Shown here: positions 1 to 9,155 of the stretch, piece by piece
Layout: each line of letters opens with the position of its first letter
Position numbering within the stretch: the stretch's first letter is position 1
Assembly: GCF_900109575.1 (NCBI RefSeq)
Contig: NZ_FOAF01000005.1
Span: 124,001-188,000, forward strand
Source: Olivibacter domesticus
GTDB lineage: Bacteria > Bacteroidota > Bacteroidia > Sphingobacteriales > Sphingobacteriaceae
Direction: 5' to 3'
DNA length: 64,000 nucleotides
Position numbers and translations under genes: made by a program
The notes under the pieces: model-generated
Database searches by the model: none
Seen by the model: the letters and a program-made list of their open reading frames with translations, nothing else
What the model was told of the DNA's origin: nothing

Positions 1-110
1 AATGTAAGTGCCCAAGGGATAAAAATCCCTATGACCATTACATCTGACATTACATTAACCGGACGGGAAATGTAATGCGTTCTGAACCGAAAATAATAAT
101 CGAATTCAGG
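1..110. other. Intergenic flank with two hairpins
   Basis: This stretch lies beyond the stop codon of apt and runs off the window edge. It holds a perfect 9-bp inverted repeat, CATTACATT (48-56) and AATGTAATG (69-77), with a 12-base spacer. A second hairpin, AGGGAT/ATCCCT (15-20 and 25-30), is nested inside ATGTAA/TTACAT (2-7 and 38-43). No T-run follows on either strand, so these are not clear terminators. They could be operators or the 3' structure of a gene to the left. Confidence 0.4.
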
Positions 111-638
111 TTAATAATGTACAAGAGAGATAAGTTTCTTACTAAAAGGCATTAACCGCTCACGTCCTTTTAGAAAATCCAAACTTATTACGAAGCTAAA
201 TCCCGCGACTTGTCCACCGAGTTGCTCAATAAGCTTACTAGCAGCAACCAATGTGCCACCTGTGGCTAATAGATCATCATGTAAGAGTACTTTTGCACCG
301 GGTGCGAATGCATCCGTATGTATTTCAATAGTTGCCGTTCCATATTCCAAATCGTATGATTGTTTGGTCGTTTTGGAAGGAAGCTTCCCTTCTTTTCGTA
401 TCGGTATAAATGGTATTCCCAAACGGTTTGCCAGCATCAGACCAAATAAAAAGCCCCTGCTTTCTATACCGGCTATCATATCGAAATCAAGCCCTTCCAG
501 ACGCTCAATAAATGATTCAACCACGGCGTCACAAAGTTTAGCATCTTTTAATATGGGTGTTATATCCTTAAACACGATGCCTGGTCTAGGAAAATCAGCA
601 ATATCTCTTACTGCAGCCTTCAATAACGTATCAATCAT
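111..638 (-). CDS. apt: Adenine phosphoribosyltransferase
   Basis: The enzyme salvages adenine to AMP with PRPP in the cytosol. The 175-aa product has the usual length of the short bacterial form. The PRPP-binding stretch VLLHDDLLATGGT is at residues 117-129, and the GIESRGFLFG block typical of Apt is at 57-66. The ATG overlaps the last codons of the upstream helix-hairpin-helix gene by 8 bp in another frame, so translation is probably coupled. It is the last gene of a three-gene minus-strand unit (permease, HhH protein, apt). No purine-synthesis gene adjoins it. The family assignment is secure. Confidence 0.96.
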   Translation of the reverse strand: MIDTLLKAAVRDIADFPRPGIVFKDITPILKDAKLCDAVVESFIERLEGLDFDMIAGIESRGFLFGLMLANRLGIPFIPIRKEGKLPSKTTKQSYDLEYGTATIEIHTDAFAPGAKVLLHDDLLATGGTLVAASKLIEQLGGQVAGFSFVISLDFLKGRERLMPFSKKLISLVHY

Positions 639-1521
639 TATTAAAATTTAAATATGGCTCAATTTTACGCAAATAATCTTTATCAAATAACACAATATTC
701 GTTAAATCTTCTATGTTGTTAAATGCCCCATGTTGCATTCGGTATTGCACAATAACTTTTGCATAATTTGCATTGATATAGGGATGTTTTCTAAGATCCT
801 GATAATTAGCTTTATTAATCGGTATCTGCCGAACGTGTTTTCGATCTACCAGCAGAAACGGTTTGATCGTTTCAAATCTTAAAGAGTCCATTCCATATAC
901 CTCCTGCAACTGCTCCAATAGATAATACCCCCCCAACAGATTACGATATTTAAGAATACGTTTTGCATATACGGCCCCTATACCTGGAAGCTGCATTAAA
1001 TCTAGGGTATCTACTAAGTTGATATCTAGAACCGTTGGTTTTTTTATGCTATTTAATGAATGCGCACGCCCGTATTTCGGTAAATTCGTACTGTCTTTCA
1101 ATGTAATCGCTGTATGCTTAATTGCTGTTGTTTTTATATGAATATAGGGTTCTAATTTTTGATAGTCTGCTTCTGATAATGTGTAAATCTTTTTTAAATC
1201 ACCCTTCTTATGGAACACCCCACCTTTAGTCTTGTAATTTGTAATTGTCTTTATCTGACTGGGTGATAAACCGAGCTTTCTCCATTCTTCCGCATCAATC
1301 CTATTTGGATCAAAATTGAAATAGGAAACCGCCTCTTTAGTGATTTCACCCTGCTGAAGATCGCTTTTTTGTATGATCTCTTCATAGTACTCAGATTCCG
1401 GAGCAGCGGTAAGGTCATATAAAACGGGGATGCACCACATACCAAGTGTAATAACCAATAATACCATTATACCATTAAGTTCCCGCTTACTTAAGTTAAA
1501 GTATTTCTGGATAAAATACAT
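631..1521 (-). CDS. Helix-hairpin-helix (ComEA-like) membrane-anchored protein
   Basis: This 296-aa protein starts with a short cytoplasmic stretch and one membrane segment (about residues 17-34). Three helix-hairpin-helix units follow, at roughly 68-127, 163-211 and 234-293. The middle unit carries the canonical hairpin LPGIGAVYAKRI. Such tandem HhH modules bind DNA backbone without sequence specificity. In ComEA the single-TM form acts at the outer face of the membrane during DNA uptake, and by analogy this protein may bind DNA in the periplasm. That role is inference, because no other competence gene is nearby. It begins 9 bp after the permease stop and overlaps apt by 8 bp, so it sits inside an operon. 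Confidence 0.85.
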   Translation of the reverse strand: MYFIQKYFNLSKRELNGIMVLLVITLGMWCIPVLYDLTAAPESEYYEEIIQKSDLQQGEITKEAVSYFNFDPNRIDAEEWRKLGLSPSQIKTITNYKTKGGVFHKKGDLKKIYTLSEADYQKLEPYIHIKTTAIKHTAITLKDSTNLPKYGRAHSLNSIKKPTVLDINLVDTLDLMQLPGIGAVYAKRILKYRNLLGGYYLLEQLQEVYGMDSLRFETIKPFLLVDRKHVRQIPINKANYQDLRKHPYINANYAKVIVQYRMQHGAFNNIEDLTNIVLFDKDYLRKIEPYLNFNND

Positions 1522-1530
1522 CGTAGTAAA

Positions 1531-2946
1531 TTATTGCTCTTTGTTTCCAATTAAATAATAAATAGGTATTCCCACTAATACTATTATAAGGCCAGGCCAT
1601 GTAAAAGTTGGTTGGTAAATCAACAAGCCTATACAAATAGAAATTGCAGCAATTATATATACTGCTGGCAAAAAAGGGTATCCAAAAGCTTTATAAGAGC
1701 GTTCTATATCTGGTCGCTTTTTACGTAAAATAAAAACACCCAGAATGGTCAACGCATAAAAAATCAACACTACAAAAACGACATAATTTAACAGATCACC
1801 ATATTTCCCCGTAAGACAAAGGGCCGATGCCCAAAAACATTGCACCCACAAACCCCAACCGGGTACTTCGTATTTATTCAAAATGGCTGCTTGTTTGAGA
1901 AAGACACCGTCATTCGCCATCGTGTAATAAACTCTCGCCCCCGAAAGAATCAATCCATTATTACAGCCAAAGGTTGATATCATAATCATAACAGCAATAA
2001 TGACAGTTCCAATCTCTCCAAAAATCGCATGAGAGGCGACGACGGCCACCCGATCGGCAGGTGCAAAAGCAATTTCCTGCATCGTTGTTGTAGCCAAGTA
2101 CATAATATTTGTAGAAACGTAAATAACAGTTACAATCAGTGTTCCCAAAAACAAACTTAAACCGATATTTCGTTTTGGATTTCTAATTTCACCCGCAATA
2201 AATGTAACGTTATTCCAGGCATCACTGGAAAAGAGGGAGCCAACCATGGCCGATACAATCCCTGCAAATAGTGCCGCACCGCTTATTTCTAAAAAGGCAT
2301 TTTCTTGCGCATCCCAAGTTTTTGGAATCCATCCTTCAGACCAATTGGCATGCCATATCTCTGTATTAAACGCACTTATCAATCCCAGAACAATTAGTCC
2401 TGCTAAGGATAATATTTTTACGATGGTAAATACCGTTTGTAATATCTTGCCATTTTTTACGCCACGTGTATTAAGCCAAGTTAATACAACTATAACAGCA
2501 ATGGCCAAAAGCTGTGCTGCATTTAATTGGAAATAGGTAGTTTCCCAAATAATATTTTCATCGCTAACAACTGGAAATAAATAAGCTGCAAACTTGGCGA
2601 ATGCGACCCCTACCGCAGCAATGGTACCCGTCTGTACAACCGCAAATAATGCCCAGCCATATAAAAAGGCAACTAACTTATTGTATGCTTCTCTCAAATA
2701 AACATATTGCCCGCCAGCCTTGGGGTACATAGCAGAAAGCTCCCCATAGCTAAGTGCCGCGGTAAGTGTTATAAGACCTGTTAATACCCAAATAACAATT
2801 AACCAACCCGCACTTCCAACCTGGCGTACTATATCTGCACTCACAATGAAAATTCCTGAACCAATCATAGAACCTACCACTAGCATGGTGGCATCTAATA
2901 AGGTTAATTCTTTTTTCATTTGGTCTTCTGGCTGCGTGTTTTCCAT
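1531..2946 (-). CDS. APC-superfamily amino acid permease (LAT type)
   Basis: This 471-aa integral membrane protein has about 12 hydrophobic segments. The first carries the unwound substrate-binding motif GSMIGSGIF (about residues 26-34) that defines APC/LAT transporters, and YGELSAMYPKAGGQY follows in TM2-TM3, as in this family. It should move amino acids across the inner membrane by exchange or H+/Na+ symport; the substrate cannot be read from the sequence. The ATG at 2946 gives a protein beginning MENTQPEDQMKKELTLLDAT, a normal cytoplasmic N-terminus. It heads the operon with the HhH protein and apt and is divergent from hppA. Confidence 0.93.
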   Translation of the reverse strand: MENTQPEDQMKKELTLLDATMLVVGSMIGSGIFIVSADIVRQVGSAGWLIVIWVLTGLITLTAALSYGELSAMYPKAGGQYVYLREAYNKLVAFLYGWALFAVVQTGTIAAVGVAFAKFAAYLFPVVSDENIIWETTYFQLNAAQLLAIAVIVVLTWLNTRGVKNGKILQTVFTIVKILSLAGLIVLGLISAFNTEIWHANWSEGWIPKTWDAQENAFLEISGAALFAGIVSAMVGSLFSSDAWNNVTFIAGEIRNPKRNIGLSLFLGTLIVTVIYVSTNIMYLATTTMQEIAFAPADRVAVVASHAIFGEIGTVIIAVMIMISTFGCNNGLILSGARVYYTMANDGVFLKQAAILNKYEVPGWGLWVQCFWASALCLTGKYGDLLNYVVFVVLIFYALTILGVFILRKKRPDIERSYKAFGYPFLPAVYIIAAISICIGLLIYQPTFTWPGLIIVLVGIPIYYLIGNKEQ

Positions 2947-3077
2947 ATAAAGGCGTGCTAATGTTTACCACGAATGTATATAAAATATTTAATGTAACCA
3001 TAAAAGTATCTGCGCCTTAAACCTAGGCCCTTTTTTACACGACTAATATTGTATGTATCCAATTTTAAAAAAATAAA

Positions 3078-3109
3078 TTTGATTATATCAAGAACCCTCG
3101 CTATTTTCG
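3078..3109 (+). promoter_or_regulatory. Candidate promoter of hppA
   Basis: TTTG (3078-3081), a 20-bp spacer and TATTTTCG (3102-3109) approximate the Bacteroidota -33/-7 pattern TTTG...TAnnTTTG with one mismatch. Initiation would fall near 3115, leaving a leader of about 40 nt before the hppA ATG at 3158. Confidence 0.4.
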
Positions 3110-3157
3110 GTGCAAACCATTTATAGACAAGTAATAAACTATTAACTCATTTAAATT

Positions 3158-5395
3158 ATGAATTATTTACAAAGTAATTTAGTATACTTCATACCGGTGC
3201 TGGGCCTTATTGGCATATTAATCATGATTATCAAATCTCGCTGGGTCGCGAAACAGGATGCCGGAGATGCGAATATGCAAGAATTAGCCGGGCATATTGC
3301 AAGTGGAGCGATGGCATTTTTGAAAGCGGAGTGGAAAATACTATCTTATTTTGTTGTAATTGCAGCCATTATACTGGCCTGGTCGGGCACACTCAGCCCC
3401 TACTCCAGCTGGGTCATTGCTATTTCTTTTATAATAGGTGCTGTCACCTCGGCTTTTGCAGGGTATATTGGAATGAACATTGCTACCAAAGCAAATGTAC
3501 GTACCACACAAGCAGCACGTACCAGCCTTGCTAAAGCATTAAAAGTCTCATTTACCGGCGGAACCGTTATGGGGCTCGGAGTGGCCGGTTTAGCTGTTTT
3601 AGGTTTAGGTTCTCTTTTTATTGTTTTTTATAATATATATGTAGTTAACATAAACGGACAGATAAACGGTTTGGAAATGGAAAGAGCGCTGGAAATATTA
3701 GCAGGCTTTTCCCTGGGTGCTGAATCTATCGCTTTGTTTGCACGCGTAGGTGGTGGTATTTACACAAAAGCAGCTGATGTGGGAGCTGATTTAGTTGGAA
3801 AAGTTGAAGCAGGAATTCCTGAAGACGATGTAAGAAATCCTGCCACTATTGCTGATAATGTGGGCGACAATGTGGGTGACGTTGCAGGGATGGGAGCAGA
3901 TTTATTTGGTTCATACGTAGCTACCATATTAGCAACCATGGTGCTGGGCAGAGAAATTGTCTCAGCAGATAACTTTGGCGGAATAGCACCGATTCTCTTA
4001 CCTATGCTTATTGCCGGACTTGGGCTCATTTTTTCAATCATCGGCGCTTCACTTGTAAAGATCAGCAATGAAAAGGGAAATGTGCAAAATGCACTTAATG
4101 TTGGCAATTGGACTGCCATTATTTTAACGGCTGTTGCATCTTTCTTTGCTGTCCGCTGGCTGCTTCCCGAAACAATGGAAATAAGAGGCGTTCAATTCAC
4201 CAAAACGGATACCTATTTATCAATTATTGTCGGGTTAATTGTAGGTGCGCTCATGAGTATCATTACCGAATATTACACCTCCATGTCGAAAAAACCTGTT
4301 CGTTCTATAGTAGAACAATCGATAACCGGCCATGCCACAAATATTATAGCAGGCTTAGCTGTTGGTATGCAATCTACCGTACTTCCAATATTGGTGCTTG
4401 CTGCCGGTATTTATGGTTCTTATCATTTTGCCGGACTATATGGTGTAGCGATAGCAGCGGCAGGTATGATGGCAACCACGGCCATGCAATTAGCCATTGA
4501 CGCTTTTGGCCCAATTGCTGATAATGCGGGAGGAATTGCCGAAATGAGTCAGCTACCTGCCGAAGTTAGGGAAAGAACCGATAACTTGGATGCAGTAGGA
4601 AATACAACTGCCGCTACAGGGAAAGGATTTGCCATCGCATCAGCTGCTTTGACCTCTCTTGCTCTTTTTGCTGCTTTTGTTGGTATTGCGGGCATTGATC
4701 GGATTGATATTTACAAAGCCGATGTGCTCGCTGGATTATTTATTGGCGGCATGATCCCTTTTATATTTTCGGCACTTTGTATTGCTGCCGTGGGTAGAGC
4801 GGCGATGGATATGGTGCAGGAAGTTAGGCGACAATTCCGTGAAATACCCGGTATAATGGAGTATAAAGCGAAACCAGAATATAGTCGATGCGTTGAAATT
4901 TCCACTAAAGCCTCCATAAGGGAAATGATGTTACCGGGAGCTATTGCACTCGTGGTACCAATAATTGTTGGATTTTTATTTGGTCCGGAAGTGCTTGGGG
5001 GGTTGTTAGCTGGCGTAACCGTTTCCGGTGTACTCATGGGAATGTTTCAGTCGAATGCCGGTGGCGCTTGGGACAATGCCAAAAAATCTTTCGAAAAGGG
5101 AGCCCCTATCAACGGTGAAATTTACTATAAAAAATCCGAACCACATAAAGCTTCTGTTACTGGCGATACAGTTGGCGACCCCTTTAAAGATACATCAGGC
5201 CCATCTATGAATATCCTAATTAAATTGATGTCAATTGTATCCTTAATCATTGCCCCACATATTAACATTAATCAACACAAGACGGTTTTGAGTCAAAACA
5301 GCCAAATAATTCACACACAGACAGCAAAAAACATAGAAAAAACGATTTTAGACAAAAAAGAGATACGTTTTCAACAAAAGAAGCTGCTAAAATAA
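3158..5395 (+). CDS. hppA: Membrane-bound K+-dependent, Na+ or H+ pumping pyrophosphatase
   Basis: HppA hydrolyses cytosolic pyrophosphate and uses the energy to pump Na+ and/or H+ out of the cell. The 745-aa protein has about 16 hydrophobic segments. The pyrophosphate/Mg2+ site is plain: [11 protein letters not shown] followed by [20 protein letters not shown]. The later motif [10 protein letters not shown] has Ala where K+-independent enzymes have Lys, which points to the K+-dependent class that includes the Na+ pumps; the ion itself is inferred. After the last helix (ending SLIIAPHI) there is an unusual polar tail of about 44 residues rich in Lys and Gln, and its final codons form one arm of the terminator. 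Pyrophosphate from biosynthesis would energise the membrane shared with the neighbouring permeases and antiporter. Confidence 0.95.
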   Translation: MNYLQSNLVYFIPVLGLIGILIMIIKSRWVAKQDAGDANMQELAGHIASGAMAFLKAEWKILSYFVVIAAIILAWSGTLSPYSSWVIAISFIIGAVTSAFAGYIGMNIATKANVRTTQAARTSLAKALKVSFTGGTVMGLGVAGLAVLGLGSLFIVFYNIYVVNINGQINGLEMERALEILAGFSLGAESIALFARVGGGIYTKAADVGADLVGKVEAGIPEDDVRNPATIADNVGDNVGDVAGMGADLFGSYVATILATMVLGREIVSADNFGGIAPILLPMLIAGLGLIFSIIGASLVKISNEKGNVQNALNVGNWTAIILTAVASFFAVRWLLPETMEIRGVQFTKTDTYLSIIVGLIVGALMSIITEYYTSMSKKPVRSIVEQSITGHATNIIAGLAVGMQSTVLPILVLAAGIYGSYHFAGLYGVAIAAAGMMATTAMQLAIDAFGPIADNAGGIAEMSQLPAEVRERTDNLDAVGNTTAATGKGFAIASAALTSLALFAAFVGIAGIDRIDIYKADVLAGLFIGGMIPFIFSALCIAAVGRAAMDMVQEVRRQFREIPGIMEYKAKPEYSRCVEISTKASIREMMLPGAIALVVPIIVGFLFGPEVLGGLLAGVTVSGVLMGMFQSNAGGAWDNAKKSFEKGAPINGEIYYKKSEPHKASVTGDTVGDPFKDTSGPSMNILIKLMSIVSLIIAPHININQHKTVLSQNSQIIHTQTAKNIEKTILDKKEIRFQQKKLLK

Positions 5396-5412
5396 TAGTA
5401 GCTTCTTTATTT
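5377..5412 (+). terminator. hppA terminator, overlapping the 3' end of the CDS
   Basis: AAAGAAGCT (5377-5385) pairs with AGCTTCTTT (5400-5408). The stem is lengthened to 12 bp by GCT/AGT including one wobble, and a T-rich run follows. The left arm lies within the last codons of hppA and the stop codon sits in the loop. Confidence 0.75.
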
Positions 5413-5515
5413 TTAAATAAAAATTGTAGGTTTGAGTCCTGTAAATATCCATATTTTAAAAACATAGGCAAAATTCAACTATAATCACAAACCACAATAA
5501 CAAAAACAACATTCG

Positions 5516-7003
5516 ATGTTCTATAAGAAATCCATTCCTTCCCTTATTAAAGAAGCTCATGAAAGTGGCGAAGGTACGTTAAAGCGTACATTAACAAGTT
5601 ATCATCTAGTTGCCTTAGGTGTTGGTGCTATTATTGGCGCAGGTTTATTTTCACTTACCGGGATTGCAGCGGCAGATAATGCGGGGCCTGCAGTAATTCT
5701 TTCATTCATTATAGCAGCCATTGGCTGTGGTTTCGCCGGTTTGTGCTATGCAGAATTTGCTTCCATGATTCCAGTAGCAGGGAGTGCTTATACCTACTCC
5801 TATGCCACAATGGGTGAATTTATTGCCTGGATTATTGGCTGGGATCTTGTACTGGAATATGCCTTGGCCGCAGCTACGGTTTCTGTAAGTTGGTCACAAT
5901 ATTTTTCTCAGTTTTTACTAGAGATAGGCATTGACCTTCCTGCCAATCTTCTTCATGGCCCTTGGGAAGGTGGTGTGATTAATATACCCGCCATTATGAT
6001 CGTTTGCTTATTATCTCTTTTGTTAATAAGAGGAACGCAAGAATCGTCTTTCGTTAATAATGTATTAGTCATTGTTAAGATTGCCGTGGTTCTTATTTTT
6101 ATAGCATTAGGCTGGGGCTTTATAAATCCAGCGAATCATACCCCTTTTATACCACCGAATGCGGGTGAAGTAGCCTTAAAAGCTGGTAAAATTGGCTTCT
6201 TTGATTTTTTTAATAGTCCCGATTTTGGACATTTTGGAATTAGTGGAGTTTTGAGGGGTGCGGGTGTAGTTTTCTTTGCCTTTATTGGTTTCGATGCCGT
6301 TAGCACGGCAGCTCAAGAAGCGAAGAACCCTCAAAAGGGAATGCCAATAGGCATCATCGGGTCGCTGCTAGTCTGTACTTTATTATATGTTGCCTTTTCA
6401 TATGTCATGACAGGTCTCGAAAATTATACTGCTTTTGAAGGCGACGCCAAACCTGTTGCTACAGCTTTTGCTAAAACAGGTTATACTTTTCTCAACTTGG
6501 CCATGATGATTGCTATATTAGCGGGTTATACCTCTGTTATCCTAGTGATGCTTTTAGGACAGAGCAGAGTATTTTATAGTATGAGTAAAGACGGATTGCT
6601 ACCAAAATTCTTTTCGGATCTTTCTAAAAATCAAACACCTTGGAAATCGAACATTTTGTTCATGGTCTTTGTGAGTATTTTTGCTGGGTTTGTTCCCGTA
6701 TCAGATCTAGGTCACATGGTAAGCATTGGCACCTTATTTGCATTCACCTTAGTTTGTATCGGTGTAATTATACTAAGAAAGAAACAACCGGGTCTTGACC
6801 GTCCCTTTAAGACTCCTTTAGTTCCTTTAGTTCCTATTTTAGGAATTGTTATATGCGTTGCCTTGATGGCTGGATTGCCAATTGAAAGTTGGGAAAGACT
6901 TGCCATATGGATGGCTATTGGCGTTGCTATTTATTTCGGTTATAGTAGACACCATAGCTTAGCTAAGCTTAAAGCAGAACAAGGCTCGGCAGCTGCTGAG
7001 TAA
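5516..7003 (+). CDS. APC-superfamily amino acid permease (cationic amino acid transporter type)
   Basis: This 495-aa inner-membrane transporter resembles the CAT/YhdG branch of the APC superfamily. The cytoplasmic N-terminus is followed by the TM1 motif GVGAIIGAGLF, and YAEFASMIPVAGSAYTYSY spans TM2-TM3. FIGFDAVSTAAQEAKNPQKG in the TM6 region is characteristic of this branch. It probably imports amino acids with a cation; the substrate is not determined by the sequence. It differs clearly from the permease at 1531-2946 and is not a recent duplicate. It lies 120 bp after hppA, beyond a terminator, so it likely has its own promoter. Confidence 0.92.
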   Translation: MFYKKSIPSLIKEAHESGEGTLKRTLTSYHLVALGVGAIIGAGLFSLTGIAAADNAGPAVILSFIIAAIGCGFAGLCYAEFASMIPVAGSAYTYSYATMGEFIAWIIGWDLVLEYALAAATVSVSWSQYFSQFLLEIGIDLPANLLHGPWEGGVINIPAIMIVCLLSLLLIRGTQESSFVNNVLVIVKIAVVLIFIALGWGFINPANHTPFIPPNAGEVALKAGKIGFFDFFNSPDFGHFGISGVLRGAGVVFFAFIGFDAVSTAAQEAKNPQKGMPIGIIGSLLVCTLLYVAFSYVMTGLENYTAFEGDAKPVATAFAKTGYTFLNLAMMIAILAGYTSVILVMLLGQSRVFYSMSKDGLLPKFFSDLSKNQTPWKSNILFMVFVSIFAGFVPVSDLGHMVSIGTLFAFTLVCIGVIILRKKQPGLDRPFKTPLVPLVPILGIVICVALMAGLPIESWERLAIWMAIGVAIYFGYSRHHSLAKLKAEQGSAAAE

Positions 7004-7087
7004 GATTGTTGTAAGCAAGGATGATGAAGCCCTTTTTGTAAGAGAAACAATAGGGATATTATCTATTTTCTATTAAACATATTGATC

Positions 7088-7654
7088 ATGTTTTTCAATT
7101 TTAAAGAAATTGCATCGATTACCATGATTCTGTTTGCCATAATAGATATACTAGGTTCTATCCCTATTATTATTGATTTACGTCAAAAGGCGGGCAAAAT
7201 TGAATCCGGAAAAGCAAGTATTGTTGCCATGATATTAATGATTGCTTTCCTCTTCGTAGGAGAAAGCATGTTGAAATTAATAGGCATAGATGTAGCTTCG
7301 TTTGCAATAGCGGGTTCTCTTGTTATCTTTTTTATTGCTATGGAAATGGTTTTGGGCATGGCTTTCTTCAAGGAAGATTCTTTCGAAACGGCATCGATCG
7401 TCCCCCTAGCCTTCCCGCTGATTGCAGGAGCGGGAACAATGACAACTATCCTTTCTTTAAAATCAGAATACGAGACACAAAACATAATTGTTGGTATATT
7501 AATCAACATTGGAATCATCTACATCGTACTCAAAAACACCTATCGATTAGAGAAATTATTAGGCCGTACGGGTCTGGCTGTACTGCGTAAGGCATTTGGC
7601 GTTATCTTACTCGCTATTGCCATTAAACTCTTCAGAAGTAATACAGGATTATAA
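7088..7654 (+). CDS. MarC family integral membrane protein
   Basis: This 188-aa protein has about six transmembrane segments and the MarC features FAIIDILGSIPI near the N-terminus and PLAFPLIAGAGTMTTILSL in the middle, the second resembling the re-entrant proline/glycine loops of this family. MarC proteins were once linked to antibiotic resistance; their transported substrate is unknown, so no function is assigned. I start at the ATG at 7088. A TTG two codons earlier is possible but has no better ribosome site. It is 84 bp downstream of the permease in the same direction. Confidence 0.88.
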   Translation: MFFNFKEIASITMILFAIIDILGSIPIIIDLRQKAGKIESGKASIVAMILMIAFLFVGESMLKLIGIDVASFAIAGSLVIFFIAMEMVLGMAFFKEDSFETASIVPLAFPLIAGAGTMTTILSLKSEYETQNIIVGILINIGIIYIVLKNTYRLEKLLGRTGLAVLRKAFGVILLAIAIKLFRSNTGL

Positions 7655-7813
7655 CTGAGTAAATGGGGAATTGTTAATTAGTTTAATAGTTAGGTCATTC
7701 GATAAGAAATAGATCATGAGCTATTAGTCAGCCACACACAAATTTAAGCTCTACAACCTCACTATCAGCAAGTTTTTATGTTTACATATAAAACCGCTGC
7801 CTGATAACTCATT

Positions 7814-7845
7814 ATTGTCCACTATCAAATTAAAAGTTAGACTTG
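7814..7845 (+). promoter_or_regulatory. Candidate promoter of the CPA1 antiporter gene
   Basis: ATTG (7814-7817), 20 bp, and TAGACTTG (7838-7845) match the TTTG / TAnnTTTG pattern with one mismatch in each box. Initiation would be about 40 nt upstream of the ATG at 7892. Confidence 0.3.
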
Positions 7846-7891
7846 CCAAACAAAAGAAAAATTCATATATTAGGGGAAAACCGAATTTTAT

Positions 7892-9148
7892 ATGGAATTA
7901 TATTACTCTTTTTCAGTACTTATTGTTTTATCAGCTATTTTTTCTTACATAAACGAACGTTTTTTAAAATTGCCGTCAACCATAGGTGTAATGGTGATTG
8001 CCTTACTCGTTTCGTTGGGACTAATCCTTACCGATAAAATTTTCCCACATACCTTTCAAGAATTTTCAACCTTTATTTCATCAGTAGATTTTACTGAAGT
8101 TTTAATGGGAGCCATGTTAAACTTTCTATTATTTGCTGGAGCGATTCATATACGGTTAAGCGACCTTAAAGAACAAAAGGCTCCTGTCATGATATTCTCA
8201 ACCGTAAGTGTCATTATCTCAACTTTTGCGGTAGGTTTTATGCTTTTCTATATACTCCAATGGCTGCATATGGGGATTCCGCTAATTCAATGCTTATTAT
8301 TTGGCGCTTTAATCTCCCCTACAGACCCAATAGCCGTGTTAGGTATACTTAAGCAAGCTGGGGTACCAAAATCGTTAGAAACGAAGGTAGCGGGCGAATC
8401 TTTATTTAATGATGGCATTGCAGTAGTTGTATTTATTATTATGCTTAAACTCGCGCAGGGAGAGGATGTAGATTTGTCCTTTAGTAGCATTTCCATGCTG
8501 CTTGCGAAAGAGGCTTTAGGGGGTGTCGCGTTGGGCCTTTTACTTGGCTATATTGCTTCGAAGACAATTGGAAAAATTGATAATTATAAATTAGAAGTCC
8601 TTATAACCTTAGCTGTTGTAATGGGTGGACACCTGGTAGCAAGCGCCATGCACATGTCGGGTCCTCTAGCTATGGTTGCTGCCGGTTTGGTAGTTGGTAA
8701 CTATGGACGACAATTCTCCCTAAGTGAAGTATCAAAAGACTATTTGGATAAGTTCTGGGAACTTATAGATGAAATCCTGAACGCAATTCTGTTTCTAATC
8801 ATTGGCTTTGAGTTAATTATTATTACCAATATAGCTGATTATTGGCTTATTGGTATTATCTGTATTGCCATGGTGCTATTTGCGCGGTTAATCTCCATAT
8901 GGCTACCGGTCAAAATCATCCCAATGAAAACTAAATTTAATAAGGCAACTATTACGATTTTAGTTTGGGGTGGATTGCGAGGAGGGGTATCTGTTGCATT
9001 AGCGCTCTCTATAGATAACGATCTAAACAAAGATTTGCTATTGTCTATCACTTATTATGTAGTGCTCTTTTCTATATTAGTGCAGGGATTAACAATAGGT
9101 AAACTTACAAGCAAAGCGCGGCAAATAGCAGGTACTGAAACAATTTAA
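7892..9148 (+). CDS. CPA1-family Na+/H+ antiporter
   Basis: This 418-aa transporter has about 12 hydrophobic segments and the CPA1 (NhaP/NHE) ion-binding signature SPTDPIAVLGILKQAGVP, with GESLFNDGIAVVVF in the next helix and the later arginine motif WGGLRGGVSVALALS. It exchanges external H+ for internal Na+ (or K+) and so regulates pH and sodium. With the pyrophosphatase upstream it could complete a sodium cycle; that link rests on gene order only. It ends 7 bp from the convergent methyltransferase gene. Confidence 0.93.
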   Translation: MELYYSFSVLIVLSAIFSYINERFLKLPSTIGVMVIALLVSLGLILTDKIFPHTFQEFSTFISSVDFTEVLMGAMLNFLLFAGAIHIRLSDLKEQKAPVMIFSTVSVIISTFAVGFMLFYILQWLHMGIPLIQCLLFGALISPTDPIAVLGILKQAGVPKSLETKVAGESLFNDGIAVVVFIIMLKLAQGEDVDLSFSSISMLLAKEALGGVALGLLLGYIASKTIGKIDNYKLEVLITLAVVMGGHLVASAMHMSGPLAMVAAGLVVGNYGRQFSLSEVSKDYLDKFWELIDEILNAILFLIIGFELIIITNIADYWLIGIICIAMVLFARLISIWLPVKIIPMKTKFNKATITILVWGGLRGGVSVALALSIDNDLNKDLLLSITYYVVLFSILVQGLTIGKLTSKARQIAGTETI

Positions 9149-9155
9149 AAATTAT

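Noticed and set aside
1-80. Riboswitch or terminator at the window edge
   Set aside because: Two hairpins are clear but no T-run or known aptamer core is visible, and the sequence is cut off by the window.
3760-4119. Long antisense frames opposite hppA, aconitase, ispG and nuo genes
   Set aside because: They mirror the codon structure of well-supported genes on the other strand and carry no family motifs.
1531-7003. The two APC permeases as a recent duplication
   Set aside because: Their signature segments differ strongly (LAT-type against CAT-type), so they are distant members of the superfamily.
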